Assembly: GCF_020037475.1 (NCBI RefSeq)
Contig: NZ_JAIQDB010000001.1
Span: 1,039,650-1,103,649, forward strand
Source of the DNA: Sutcliffiella deserti
GTDB taxonomy: Bacteria; Bacillota; Bacilli; Bacillales; Bacillaceae_I
Reading direction: 5' to 3'
Length of the DNA: 64,000 nt
The position numbers and the translations under genes are program-made. Positions 46,797 to 55,721 of the stretch are shown here, piece after piece. The stretch's first letter is position 1, and every line of letters starts with the position of its first letter. The notes below the pieces were generated by a model that saw only the letters and a program-made list of their open reading frames with translations, searched no databases and was not told the origin of the DNA.

Positions 46797-47615
46797 TTAT
46801 TGCCCTGCCAATTCCTTCGATTTTTTCGTACAAGCCTCCATCGCCGTCATAACCGCAGATCGAAAGCCTTCCTTTTCAAGAGTTGTGACAGCTTCAATTG
46901 TGGCTCCTCCAGGTGTACAAACATTATCCTTCAGCTCTCCAGGGTGTTTTCCTGTTTCAAGCACCATTTTTGCCGCTCCTAACACTGCTTGGGAAGCCAG
47001 CTTATATGCTTGATCTCTTGGGATTCCTTGTTGAACTGCCCCATCTGCCAATGCTTCAATAAACATATACACATAGGCCGGGGAAGAACCACTAACAGCA
47101 GGTATCGCATCCATTAACTTTTCCGGCATAACTTCCGCTTTCCCGAAACTTTCGAATAATTTTATTACATCTTGTAGTTCTTCGCTCGCCACCCTATCAT
47201 TTGCACATATTACACTCATACCTTCTCCAACCAAGGAAGGAGTATTGGGCATAACCCGAACTGCTTTAATCTTTTTTCCGAACGTGTTTTCAAGAAAATC
47301 AAGCGTGATTCCGGCAGCAATGGTGATAATGACTGCTCCCTCTTTTACTTGATCTTTTACTTCTTCAATAATCTTCGAGTGTAAATCAGGTTTCACTGCA
47401 AGGATTAAAAAGTCAGCATTACTTGCAACATCACCATTATTTTGACCGATCTGAATACCAAATTCACCTGACACCTTCAATACCGTTTCTTCTGTTACAG
47501 CGCTCGCAAAGATCTGATTGGAAGGAACAAGCCTGGACTGAATTAATCCCCCAATAATTGCTTGTGCCATTTTCCCACAACCAAGAAAACCAATTGTTTT
47601 ACTATTTTTCATCAT
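46797..47615 (-). CDS. proC: Pyrroline-5-carboxylate reductase
   Basis: A 272-residue enzyme with an N-terminal Rossmann motif (IGFLGCGKMAQAIIGG) and the C-terminal P5CR signature (VSGSSPAYVYMFIEALADGAV, then CTPGGATIEAV). It makes proline from P5C with NADPH. It stands alone, without proB or proA. AGGAAG precedes the start. Confidence 0.94.
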   Translation of the reverse strand: MMKNSKTIGFLGCGKMAQAIIGGLIQSRLVPSNQIFASAVTEETVLKVSGEFGIQIGQNNGDVASNADFLILAVKPDLHSKIIEEVKDQVKEGAVIITIAAGITLDFLENTFGKKIKAVRVMPNTPSLVGEGMSVICANDRVASEELQDVIKLFESFGKAEVMPEKLMDAIPAVSGSSPAYVYMFIEALADGAVQQGIPRDQAYKLASQAVLGAAKMVLETGKHPGELKDNVCTPGGATIEAVTTLEKEGFRSAVMTAMEACTKKSKELAGQ

Positions 47616-47688
47616 GTCACTTCCTAATACTTGTATGTACGTATTATATAAGATGGTTATAGCATGTACAACAATAGCTGCTTACTTA

Positions 47689-48672
47689 CTATCTAAAGAA
47701 TAAATAAACACTATTTATTAAATAAATTAGGATAATGACAATCGAGACAATTAAATATCTTGGAGCATGTTTAGAACGATGAATAAGTGTAATGATTACA
47801 ATAAGGTTCATTACAATCAAGGTTACAATCGAAATGTAGTGAAAAATCTCGACCGATGAAAGTAATAGTCCACCTCTGTAAAAAATATCCGAGCTCCCCA
47901 GGACAAAAAGATTAAACAAGTTACTTCCTAGAATACTTCCTATCGCTAAACCTGGATTTCCTAACCTTACAGCCACAATACACCCTACGACCTCAGGAAG
48001 AGAAGTTGTGACGGCTATCATAAACATTCCAACAAAGCTTGAACCAAGTCCGGTTATCACTGCAATTTCATCACCCGTTATGGTTAACACTGTTCCTGAA
48101 GCCATAATTACCAAGCAGCTAACGACGAAAAAGAAAACAGTCCTCTTCATGGAGATAACATTGTAATCAATTATCTTTTGAGCGTTAACTGTATTTAAAG
48201 GGACTTCAGGTACTTGGATTCTCGATAAAAACCACATTCCTGCACCATAACCCACTAACAACAAAATCGAATCGAGCCCGATCCCAAAAAGTTGAAAGCC
48301 TGATTCGATGTGTAAACCAAACAGCAAGTAGACTGTGAGCACTAATCCCACCAGGCTAGCGTATAAATGCTCCTTTGTTTTATGTTGAAAAATTCTTCTT
48401 TTAATAAAATAAAGATTGATAAAAGCAAGCGTTAAAAGATTAAACAAGTTGCTGCCTAAAATATTCCCTAAGATCAGATCGGAGTTATTTATGATAGCAG
48501 CTGTATAACTTGTTGTGATTTCTGGCAAGGACGTTGCCCCACCAAGTAGTACAGCACCTAGGAACGCACCACCGCTTTTTGACTTTTTACTGATAATATC
48601 TGCATATTTTGATAATTTCACTGCAACAAACACAGTAAGAAGGACACTTACCCCAAATAAAATAAAAACCAC
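47689..48672 (-). CDS. Sodium/calcium exchanger family (CaCA) membrane protein
   Basis: A 327-residue protein with ten or so helices in two homologous halves. Each half carries an alpha-repeat (GGATSLPEITTSYTAA with GNILGSNLFNL, and AVTTSLPEVVGCIVAV with GSILGSNLFNL), the cation-binding site of Na+/Ca2+ exchangers (YrbG-like). It probably exports Ca2+ in exchange for Na+ or H+. GTG start after AGAGG. Confidence 0.88.
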   Translation of the reverse strand: MVFILFGVSVLLTVFVAVKLSKYADIISKKSKSGGAFLGAVLLGGATSLPEITTSYTAAIINNSDLILGNILGSNLFNLLTLAFINLYFIKRRIFQHKTKEHLYASLVGLVLTVYLLFGLHIESGFQLFGIGLDSILLLVGYGAGMWFLSRIQVPEVPLNTVNAQKIIDYNVISMKRTVFFFVVSCLVIMASGTVLTITGDEIAVITGLGSSFVGMFMIAVTTSLPEVVGCIVAVRLGNPGLAIGSILGSNLFNLFVLGSSDIFYRGGLLLSSVEIFHYISIVTLIVMNLIVIITLIHRSKHAPRYLIVSIVIILIYLINSVYLFFR

Positions 48673-48761
48673 AATTTCAGCCTCTTTCTTTTCCTATTTA
48701 CTACTTTTATTACTTTCCCTTAAATAATTATTTTTATCACCTCTTCCAAACCAAATACATC

Positions 48762-48798
48762 AAAAAAACCTCAACCTATAAAAACAAGGTTAAGGTTT
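48762..48798 (-). terminator. Terminator of the CNNM/CorC gene
   Basis: Minus strand AACCTTAACCT/AGGTTGAGGTT stem followed by TTTTTG. Confidence 0.85.
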
Positions 48799-48813
48799 AA
48801 TTTAAATTCTTCG

Positions 48814-50082
48814 TTAAGCTGAAAAGACGATATCTAAATTTCTTTCTACGACAACTTTTTGTATTCGGTGTTTTTTCACTTCTTCAATGTGAATGGTAAA
48901 GTTTGCACATTCTACTATTTCACCCTTTTTCGGCAAATAACCCAATGTGTCTGAAATCCAACCACCCAGTGTATTTGCTGAGGATTCATCAGTAGCTAAA
49001 TGTAAGAGCTCAGAAAATTCTTCTACTGGTAGACGACCATCCATCCGAAACTTCCGATCATCTAAAACTTCAACCAATGTTTCATTCTCATCATGCTCAT
49101 CCCAGATTTCACCGACAATTTCTTCAATAATATCTTCAATTGAAATTATCCCTGCTGTACCTCCATATTCATCTAACACAATAGCTATATGATTTTGAGT
49201 ACTTTGAAGCTCTTTCAAAAGGTTGGATATCTTTGCAGATCCTATAACATAAAAAGGACTACGGCTAATATCCTTTAATAAAAACTCAGGATTCTGGACA
49301 TATTGAGCAAAAAAGTCGCGGTGTGAAATAATACCGATAATATTGTCTATTGAACCATCGTACAAAGGTAATCTAGAATATTTTTCTTTTATAAATATTT
49401 CTTTAATTTCTTCAATGGATGTTTCCATTGATATAGCTACAACATCCGGCCTTGGCGTTAAAATATCTTTAACGATAATATCATCGAACGCAATGGCATT
49501 GTGTAACAATTCGCGTTCCTGAGTGAGAAAAATCCCCTCTTCTTCACCGATTTCCACCATCGCTTTTACGTCTTCCTCAGTAAAGGTAGGTTCCTCTTTA
49601 CCAGCACCAATAACTTTGTTTATACCTACTTTTAACTGGACGAACAACCATGTAATCGGATAAAAGAGTTTCATGACTGTCATTAAAGAAGCAGAAGCTA
49701 ATAATAGGTATTTTTCAGCATACTGTTTCGCTAGTGATTTCGGCAAAATCTCACCAAATATAAGCACTACAATGGTTATTACCGCTGTTGAGATCAGCAG
49801 GGTGCTGCCCTGACTACCATAAAGTTGGGTCGCAATATTGGTTGCTATGGCCGCCAATGCAATGTTCACAATATTGTTACCTATTAATATAGTAGATATG
49901 CTCTGATCAAAATTTTCGGCCATTTTCAGTGAGCGTATTGCTTTTGCATTGTTGTTGTCAGCTTGATTACGAAGTCTCATTTTATTAACACTCGTAATAG
50001 CCGTTTCAGATGCTGAAAAATATCCTGATAATATTAACAATGCCCCTAATAAAATTATCGAGTCATAGGGTATACTGTCCAA
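48814..50082 (-). CDS. CNNM/CorC-family (hemolysin-like) membrane protein
   Basis: A 422-residue protein: DUF21 membrane domain (about 1-190, with SGYFSASETAITSVNKMRLR and ILIGNNIVNIALAA), a pair of CBS domains (about 205-330) and a CorC/HlyC C-terminal domain (VLDDRKFRMDGRLPVEEFSE). The family (B. subtilis MpfA/YhdP, YhdT) exports Mg2+ and related cations; annotation as hemolysin is historical. The start is TTG at 50082 with AGGAG 12 bases away. Confidence 0.87.
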   Translation of the reverse strand: MDSIPYDSIILLGALLILSGYFSASETAITSVNKMRLRNQADNNNAKAIRSLKMAENFDQSISTILIGNNIVNIALAAIATNIATQLYGSQGSTLLISTAVITIVVLIFGEILPKSLAKQYAEKYLLLASASLMTVMKLFYPITWLFVQLKVGINKVIGAGKEEPTFTEEDVKAMVEIGEEEGIFLTQERELLHNAIAFDDIIVKDILTPRPDVVAISMETSIEEIKEIFIKEKYSRLPLYDGSIDNIIGIISHRDFFAQYVQNPEFLLKDISRSPFYVIGSAKISNLLKELQSTQNHIAIVLDEYGGTAGIISIEDIIEEIVGEIWDEHDENETLVEVLDDRKFRMDGRLPVEEFSELLHLATDESSANTLGGWISDTLGYLPKKGEIVECANFTIHIEEVKKHRIQKVVVERNLDIVFSA

Positions 50083-50233
50083 GTTTCCATCACTCTCCTA
50101 CATATTGATACTACTAATATATTTTGAAATGGCGATTTTAGCAATAAATATGCAGATTTTTATTAAAATTTTTTAATTTTCTATAAAAAGCCCATTTGTC
50201 CAATCCCTATTTTCATCTATAAATACTTTATGA

Positions 50234-50257
50234 TATAATTATCTTGAATTCGAGATA
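50234..50257 (+). promoter_or_regulatory. mhqA -10 element and MhqR box
   Basis: TATAAT (50234-50239) is followed directly by TATCTTGAATTCGAGATA (50240-50257), a near-perfect palindrome with one mismatched pair. It matches the B. subtilis MhqR operator TATCTCGAATTCGAGATA at all but one base. MhqR represses quinone- and catechol-detoxification genes. Confidence 0.85.
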
Positions 50258-50284
50258 AATAAAAAATGATAAAGGGGAATGGTC

Positions 50285-51253
50285 ATGAAACTATTAGGAC
50301 TACATCACGTCTCTATACTTACTGGAAAAGCTGAAAAAAACTATCATTTTTTCACACAGGTATTAGGTATGCGACTAGTTAAAAAGACCGTAAACCAAGA
50401 CAATACAAGCTCCTACCATTTATTTTACGGAGACGCCAAGGGGAACCCAGGAACAGAAATAACTTTTTTTGATATACCAGGATTAGGTCGTACACATGAA
50501 GGGATTTCGAGCATTTCGTCCACTTCTTTACGTGTCAAAAGTACAGATTCCTTGAATTTTTGGAAGTCGCGTTTTGAAACACTGGGAATTAAACATTCTA
50601 ATATGGAAAAAAGGGCAAACAGAGATACCCTTCCTTTTGAGGATTATGAAGGTACAAAGCTATTACTAGTGGCAGATAACGGTGAACGGGGTGTAAGTGC
50701 TGGTGAGCCTTGGAAGAAAGATGATATTCCTATTGAACACGCTATTATTGGTCTCGGTCCAGTAACATTGACCGTTTCAAATCCAGATCCAACAAGCGAA
50801 ATTCTAACAAAGATAATGGGCTTTCAGTTTATAGGCTCCTACCCTTCTACAAAAGGTAAGTTTGAAGACATCTTAGTATTCTCTACTGGAGATGGCGGTT
50901 CAGGTGCAGAAGTGCATCTTGAGACGAGAACTGATCTTCCTAAAGAGCGTATTGGGCGCGGCGGGGTGCATCATGTTGCTTTTAGAGTACCAGATCAAGA
51001 TCAATTTAACTTTTGGGTGAAAAAGTTACGTGAAACACGTTTGCCAAACTCAGGGGAAGTGGAACGATATTATTTCAAAGCCTTATACTTCAGAGAACCA
51101 AACGGTATCTTATTTGAACTTTCCACAGACACTCCCGGATTTGCTGCAGACGAGCCGTTGGAAACACTAGGAGAAAACCTGGCACTCCCTCCATTTCTGG
51201 AACCAAAACGAAAAGAAATCGAAGCCGAATTACGTCCACTGGAACTAAATTAA
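50285..51253 (+). CDS. mhqA: Ring-cleaving dioxygenase of the MhqA/MhqO type
   Basis: A 322-residue protein of two VOC (glyoxalase-fold) modules starting MKLLGLHHVSILTG. Metal-ligand candidates are His in GLHHV, His in GGVHHVAFRV and Glu in GILFELSTDTPGF. B. subtilis MhqA, MhqE and MhqO belong here and are induced by methylhydroquinone and other electrophiles. A textbook MhqR operator lies 28 bases upstream. ATG 50285 has AAAGGGG at proper spacing; the ATG at 50279 is too close to it. Confidence 0.9.
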   Translation: MKLLGLHHVSILTGKAEKNYHFFTQVLGMRLVKKTVNQDNTSSYHLFYGDAKGNPGTEITFFDIPGLGRTHEGISSISSTSLRVKSTDSLNFWKSRFETLGIKHSNMEKRANRDTLPFEDYEGTKLLLVADNGERGVSAGEPWKKDDIPIEHAIIGLGPVTLTVSNPDPTSEILTKIMGFQFIGSYPSTKGKFEDILVFSTGDGGSGAEVHLETRTDLPKERIGRGGVHHVAFRVPDQDQFNFWVKKLRETRLPNSGEVERYYFKALYFREPNGILFELSTDTPGFAADEPLETLGENLALPPFLEPKRKEIEAELRPLELN

Positions 51254-51264
51254 CATAATAAAAA

Positions 51265-51312
51265 CCCCGTAATTACCTTATCTCTTATGGTAATTATGGG
51301 GCTGTTTTTTTA
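51265..51312 (+). terminator. Terminator of mhqA
   Basis: CCCCgTAATTACC/GGTAATTAtGGGG stem followed by CTGTTTTTTT. Confidence 0.9.
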
Positions 51313-51499
51313 TGTTTATAGAAGACTCACCCTGTCCATGAAGTTACAAAGTCCTCCACCCAGGTAGCTTCTTGGTAGAAATGTTGGTGGCATGAAGAAA
51401 TCGGCTAGCTGGCCTATTCATGAGTAATAGTGAGTACCTTTTTCTCTATTTCTTCGGAAAAGATAGCAACTTTAACGAGGTTACGACCTATTTATAGCG

Positions 51500-51650
51500 G
51501 GAAAAGACTCGGGAATTTCGAGATTTCAGAAGATACGCACGGAATATCACTTTTATGTATCACAATGGAGATTTGCGCACGGAACATGCATTTTATGCAC
51601 CACTTCTCAAAACTTGCGCACGGAACTCACGATTTATGCACCAAAGGCTT
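51500..51650 (-). repeat. 41-bp tandem repeat, first locus
   Basis: On the minus strand TTCCGTGCG recurs at 40-41-bp intervals (plus-strand GCACGGAA at 51537, 51577 and 51618), with shared sequence CAAGTTTTGAGAAGTGGTGC or variants after it. The same unit is found at 63.8 kb in the opposite orientation. The open frame running through this region on the plus strand has repeat composition and is not a gene. Confidence 0.75.
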
Positions 51651-51750
51651 TTTGGGCTCATCTAAAATCTTCAAGGACCATCTAGGAATTCATCCCGCAC
51701 TATTCACTCAACCAAGGAAGAAAGGAGATAACGCCCACATAAGCCTGCTA

Positions 51751-51855
51751 CCCCTGTTGCTTGGAGTGGCAGGTGTGAGACCCCATAGGAGCATCCCAGG
51801 GAGGCTCCCGCACCGCCCCTGGAAACCGAACACCTGAAACTGAAAGCAACAGGGG
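51751..51855. repeat. GC-rich dispersed element with perfect terminal arms
   Basis: Perfect 12-bp arms CCCCTGTTGCTT (51751-51762) and AAGCAACAGGGG (51844-51855), with inner complementary CAGGTGT (51770-51776)/ACACCTG (51830-51836). The core has GTGAGACCCC, GGGAGGCTCCCG and CACCGCCCCTGG like the 28.7-kb copy. With the tandem repeats it fills the 670-base gene-free stretch 51254-51929. Confidence 0.7.
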
Positions 51856-51929
51856 TGTAAACGAGGAACCCAACTTATTAAATTCAACGTAACCTACTTA
51901 TTTACTCAAAAACTAATCCAAACCACCTA

Positions 51930-52652
51930 TCATTCTTCAACTTCTTGCTTATAAATAATCCCCAAAATTAAAACAGAAATAATAGGTGCAAGTGCAACAA
52001 GTGCAATCATTCCAAAACCATCTGTCAATGGATCACTTCCTTCTGTCACAGCAGCAATCCCCACTGCCATGCTTACGATAAAAGTGACGGTCATCGGTCC
52101 CGTTGCAACACCACCTGAGTCGAAGGCAATGCTTACAAATTGTTTTTTGGTAAAGAAAATTAAGATGAACGCTAGTAGATAACCTGGTATGATGTAATAC
52201 CAAATGGAAAAATTCAATTGAATACGTAACATCGATAACGCAATGGCTACTCCAACCCCTAATGAAAGGGTATAAAGCATTGTTTTCTTTGTAAGGTAAC
52301 CTTTCGTTACATCTTCTACCTCTTTATTTAAAACACGTACAGCAGGCTCAGCGAAAGTCGCTACAAATCCAAGAACAAATCCAATCGGAATGATAATCCA
52401 TTTAAATGAAAGGTTTCCGAGAGTTTCTCCCATTTTTTCACCTATTGGCATAAATCCTATATGAACTCCCTGTAGAAAAAGGGCCAGACCAATGTAAGAC
52501 AAAATAAATCCTAAAAATATTTTCTTTATTTTTGCCCAATCCAGCTTCAGAAAGATAAACTGAAAAATGAGGAAAAACACTAAAAGCGGTATCAAGGCGA
52601 GGGCGACTTCTAACAATACATCTCCAAACCCTTTAAGTACTGCATCCATCAT
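51930..52652 (-). CDS. DUF1538 membrane protein, second subunit
   Basis: A 240-residue protein with about seven helices and the DUF1538 signature IAFDSGGVATGPMTVTFIVS, plus AEPAVRVLNKEVEDV in the preceding cytoplasmic segment. It overlaps its paralogue by four bases. Paired DUF1538 proteins (UmpAB of Halomonas, from memory) were described as a two-component Na+(Li+,K+)/H+ antiporter, which would fit an alkaliphile. The role here is inferred. Confidence 0.75.
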   Translation of the reverse strand: MMDAVLKGFGDVLLEVALALIPLLVFFLIFQFIFLKLDWAKIKKIFLGFILSYIGLALFLQGVHIGFMPIGEKMGETLGNLSFKWIIIPIGFVLGFVATFAEPAVRVLNKEVEDVTKGYLTKKTMLYTLSLGVGVAIALSMLRIQLNFSIWYYIIPGYLLAFILIFFTKKQFVSIAFDSGGVATGPMTVTFIVSMAVGIAAVTEGSDPLTDGFGMIALVALAPIISVLILGIIYKQEVEE

Positions 52653-53341
52653 TGGTAAATCACCCCTAACAATAAAACAGCAAGGATTGGGCCAATAGAT
52701 GCCAGTGCCACTAAGCCAAAGCCTTCACTTGCTGAATCGTCTTTTCGCATTACAGATGCCACACCAACACCTAGAGCTAAAATAAACGGAACGGTCAACG
52801 GTCCTGTTGAAACTCCCCCTGCATCAAAGGAGATCGGTACAAAAGTCTCAGGACTGAAAAAAGCGATAAGAAATACGAGTAAGTATCCAGGTAGTAATAT
52901 ATATGGAAGAGGAATTTTAAAAATAGTTCTTACCATAGCCAAAGCCACAAATATTCCAACCCCAAGTGCTACGGATAGAATTAACACAAAAGAAGAAATC
53001 GCTCCCTCGGATACTTCATCCACTTGAGTTGCCAAAACTCGTACATCCGGTTCTGCCACTGTGACAACTATCCCTAAGATTAGTCCCACCAAAATAATCA
53101 ACCACTTTTTATTTGCCTTTGGAAGAGCTTTACCTATTAAGTCCCCTACAGGTAGCAATCCAATATTTACGCCCATTAAAAAAAACATGAAGCCTAATGT
53201 AACTAATAATAACCCGATAAGAAATTGAAGAAATTCCCCCAACGGTAAACCTACCAACAGTAATTGCAATAAAACGATAACAATTGAAACTGGTAATATC
53301 GCTAACAAAGATTCTTTGATGGAATCCTTTATATCTTCCAT
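52649..53341 (-). CDS. DUF1538 membrane protein, first subunit
   Basis: A 230-residue membrane protein with the matching signature ISFDAGGVSTGPLTVPFILA and AEPDVRVLATQVDEV. It shares length, helix pattern and motifs with the next gene, so the two arose by duplication and probably assemble together. Many bacteria have both halves fused. GCAGGAG precedes the start. No promoter is recognised; the divergent 59-residue membrane-protein gene is 154 bases away. Confidence 0.75.
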   Translation of the reverse strand: MEDIKDSIKESLLAILPVSIVIVLLQLLLVGLPLGEFLQFLIGLLLVTLGFMFFLMGVNIGLLPVGDLIGKALPKANKKWLIILVGLILGIVVTVAEPDVRVLATQVDEVSEGAISSFVLILSVALGVGIFVALAMVRTIFKIPLPYILLPGYLLVFLIAFFSPETFVPISFDAGGVSTGPLTVPFILALGVGVASVMRKDDSASEGFGLVALASIGPILAVLLLGVIYQ

Positions 53342-53495
53342 GAAGTCACTCCTGCTCTGCTATTTTTAAATTTAATACCCTTTTTCGCAAAAATAAATCC
53401 TTCCCTTTATTTCCAAAATTACATTTCGAACGGATTGCGCAACCAAATAATTATAGGAGCATATAGTGATAGAAACAGGAGAGGAGGATGTTTTC

Positions 53496-53675
53496 ATGGA
53501 GAGAATTATTTTATTTTTAGCTAATATACTAGCAGGTTTCGCTTTAATAAGGGTCCCATTGACAGGTACATTTGCACCTTTGGAACCTATTGCAACAATT
53601 ATTGGTGTTATCACGATTTTCGTATTTTCACTTGCCTTAATTTATTATGGTGTTCGAAGTTTAATTAATAAGTAG
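53496..53675 (+). CDS. Small two-helix membrane protein (59 residues)
   Basis: ATG 53496 follows an excellent GGAGAGGAGG. Two hydrophobic helices (about 3-20 and 30-53) flank a short loop with a proline and a glutamate, ending in a basic tail. Family not recognised. It is divergent from the DUF1538 pair and might be a partner of it, but only proximity suggests this. Confidence 0.6.
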   Translation: MERIILFLANILAGFALIRVPLTGTFAPLEPIATIIGVITIFVFSLALIYYGVRSLINK

Positions 53676-53696
53676 CTACAAGCATTTAATTTATAT

Positions 53697-53733
53697 AAAA
53701 AGGGTGAAAGCCTCTAACAAGCCCTCACCCTTT
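53697..53733. terminator. Bidirectional terminator
   Basis: AAAGGGTGA/TCACCCTTT stem between convergent genes, with T-rich flank on the minus strand. Confidence 0.75.
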
Positions 53734-53744
53734 GAAATTATTCT

Positions 53745-54602
53745 CTATTCTATTACTCGAAGACATATTTTATTTCCCGAAGGATCTGTTGTGAATAAAG
53801 AATTACCATCCTTTCTGATGGTCGCTCCGAACTTATTAAGCTCTTCAACCACTTTTACCTTCGCTTCTTCACTCGGCAGTATAAGGGTAAAGTAGTGTAG
53901 CCCTGCGTTTTCGTCTTCTGGTTGTGGAGCACCAACCCCATTCCAGGTGTTTAATCCTATATGATGATGGTATTCACCAGTTGATATAAATAACGCCTGA
54001 TTCCCGTATCGGTTTACCACTTTAAAACCAAGAGCTTTAGTATAAAATTCCTCTATGGAATTCAAATCTGAAACATGTAAATGAATATGACCCATTAAAG
54101 TGTCAGGGGGGAGCCCCTCCCACTTTGAGCCTTCTGCATCGAAAAGAAGATTTTGAATATCTAAGGGCTCAGAAGTCATCTTTACTTCTCCGTTGACCCA
54201 CTCCCATGTATTCCACGGTCGATCAATATATACTTCTATACCATTGCCATCAGGGTCAGACAGATACAAAGCTTCACTGACTAAATGGTCGGATCCCCCT
54301 TGTACAGGATAATTTTTTTTGATAAGGTGCTGAATGAAAGAACCAAGAAACTTCCTTTCAGGTAATAACAAAGCAAAATGATAAAGGCCAGTAGTCCTAC
54401 TATTTTTGGGTTTAATAATTTCTGGTTGTTCTATAGTTATCAATGGTTTTGCTCCATCGGCTGTTAGTGTAGCTTTTTGGTCGGTTCGCTCTAGAATGCC
54501 AAATCCCATAATTTCTTTATAAAAAGACAGCGACTTCTCTAAGTTTGCTACTTTAATAACTACTTCCCCTACATAAACATGTGGACGTTGATGAAATTCC
54601 AT
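53745..54602 (-). CDS. catE: CatE-like extradiol (catechol 2,3-) dioxygenase
   Basis: A 285-residue, two-module VOC-fold dioxygenase with the same length as B. subtilis CatE. It has SEALYLSDPDGNGIEVYIDRP and TLMGHIHLHVSDL (metal-binding His), followed by YHHHIGLNTWNG. CatE opens the catechol ring and protects against catecholic stress. ATG 54602 is chosen because AAAGGTG precedes it; the frame extends 33 codons further without support. No CatR-type operator was recognised upstream. Confidence 0.88.
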   Translation of the reverse strand: MEFHQRPHVYVGEVVIKVANLEKSLSFYKEIMGFGILERTDQKATLTADGAKPLITIEQPEIIKPKNSRTTGLYHFALLLPERKFLGSFIQHLIKKNYPVQGGSDHLVSEALYLSDPDGNGIEVYIDRPWNTWEWVNGEVKMTSEPLDIQNLLFDAEGSKWEGLPPDTLMGHIHLHVSDLNSIEEFYTKALGFKVVNRYGNQALFISTGEYHHHIGLNTWNGVGAPQPEDENAGLHYFTLILPSEEAKVKVVEELNKFGATIRKDGNSLFTTDPSGNKICLRVIE

Positions 54603-54780
54603 CACCTTTCGCTTCCTCCTTCTATAAAACAATAAAAAGATTGCCTCATACTTCAATTTTCTTTCCTCTAATATAATATAGCATTCCACTGGAAGAATCA
54701 TGTCTAATAAACCCTGGGGCAGTTTTCGTAACTTTTTTTCTCTCCCCTTCGTCTACATGTAAAAGGAGGAATGAACCTTA

Positions 54781-55089
54781 ATGAAAAAGTTAATCGTCTT
54801 TGCCCTTACCGCTCTTATTTTATCTGCTTGTTCTACAGATAATGCTGAAACTGAAACAACGGATGATAGCCTAACAGGAATTGAACTAACCACACAGGTA
54901 GAAGGGACTTTTCGAGGATTTGATGGAGAAAACAAAGTGAAAATCGAACGTAATGGCAAAATAGAAACAATAGAAGTACAAGGCGAGGTTGTTGGAGATT
55001 TGGATAAAGTAAAAGAAGGCGATAATATAGCCTTCTCTACCAAAGTAGTTAACGGAAAAACTGTGTTAGAAACGCTTCGCTTAAATTAA
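54781..55089 (+). CDS. Small lipoprotein of unknown function
   Basis: A 102-residue lipoprotein (lipobox LSAC) with a short acidic linker and a small beta-barrel-like domain (VEGTFRGFDGENKVKIERNG, then VGDLDKVKEGDNIAFSTKVV). The fold pattern resembles OB-like or DUF3221-type Bacillus lipoproteins, but I cannot assign it firmly. AAAAGGAGG precedes the start. Confidence 0.7.
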   Translation: MKKLIVFALTALILSACSTDNAETETTDDSLTGIELTTQVEGTFRGFDGENKVKIERNGKIETIEVQGEVVGDLDKVKEGDNIAFSTKVVNGKTVLETLRLN

Positions 55090-55101
55090 CAAATTATTCC
55101 T

Positions 55102-55179
55102 TAGTGCTTTTCGCGGACCAGCGCGGGAGTCTCCCTGACTATAATTCAGTAGAGGCTCCCGGCTATGCTTAAAGCACTA
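55102..55179. repeat. Short GC-rich element with complementary arms
   Basis: TAGTGCTTT (55102-55110) and AAAGCACTA (55171-55179) are perfectly complementary. The inner part GCGGGAGTCTCCC...GAGGCTCCCGGC resembles the dispersed element at 28.7 and 51.8 kb. It could also serve as the lipoprotein-gene terminator, although no T-run follows. Confidence 0.55.
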
Positions 55180-55205
55180 GGCATAATGAATAGAGCCTGG
55201 ATGCT

Positions 55206-55697
55206 TTATTTTCCCCATAAATCATTTATACCTGAAGCCCTCTTAATACTGTTCATAACACCTTGATGTAATCCTTCATGCCAATTAGCAAAGCCAAGTA
55301 CTTCCGCTAATGTATCTAATTTGTAGTCTCCTATCTGAAAAGGTTTTACAATTTTCTCATCTAATCTACCAGTAAAATCTTTTTTGATACGATCTGTTTG
55401 ATCTAATAAATGACCTTTAATTTCATCCATATTCGGTGGTTCAGAACCCCACCCTGCAGGACTTGTATTCATTTGAAAGAGTTTAAAATAACTTAATGGA
55501 ACATAATGTTCTTTGCCTGCAAAAGAATACAGAAGAGTATCCATTGTTAAAAAAATATGCCCTGCATTCCACCTGATAGAATTGCGAAAGCCATTTGGCA
55601 TTCTATCTGCAAGCTCTTCAGATGTTGTCTCCAAGATTAGGTTTGTTCTATTTCTTACAAAACTCAATTGCTTAAAAAGCAATGCTTCACTGGTCAT
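55206..55697 (-). CDS. DinB family metal-dependent protein
   Basis: A 163-residue four-helix-bundle protein of the DinB/YfiT superfamily. The three metal-binding histidines are recognisable in RWNAGHIFLTMD and NWHEGLHQG. Members in Firmicutes include bacillithiol S-transferases; this one's substrate is unknown. ATG 55697 is used because AAAGGA is nine bases away; ATG 55706 abuts that site. It follows the DUF1761 gene by 24 bases. Confidence 0.82.
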   Translation of the reverse strand: MTSEALLFKQLSFVRNRTNLILETTSEELADRMPNGFRNSIRWNAGHIFLTMDTLLYSFAGKEHYVPLSYFKLFQMNTSPAGWGSEPPNMDEIKGHLLDQTDRIKKDFTGRLDEKIVKPFQIGDYKLDTLAEVLGFANWHEGLHQGVMNSIKRASGINDLWGK

Positions 55698-55721
55698 AAA
55701 ATCCATTCCTTTCCAGAAGTA

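Noticed and set aside
51500..51837. 135-codon open frame on the plus strand
   Set aside because: It lies across the 41-bp tandem repeats and the GC-rich element, has no ribosome site and a composition set by the repeats.
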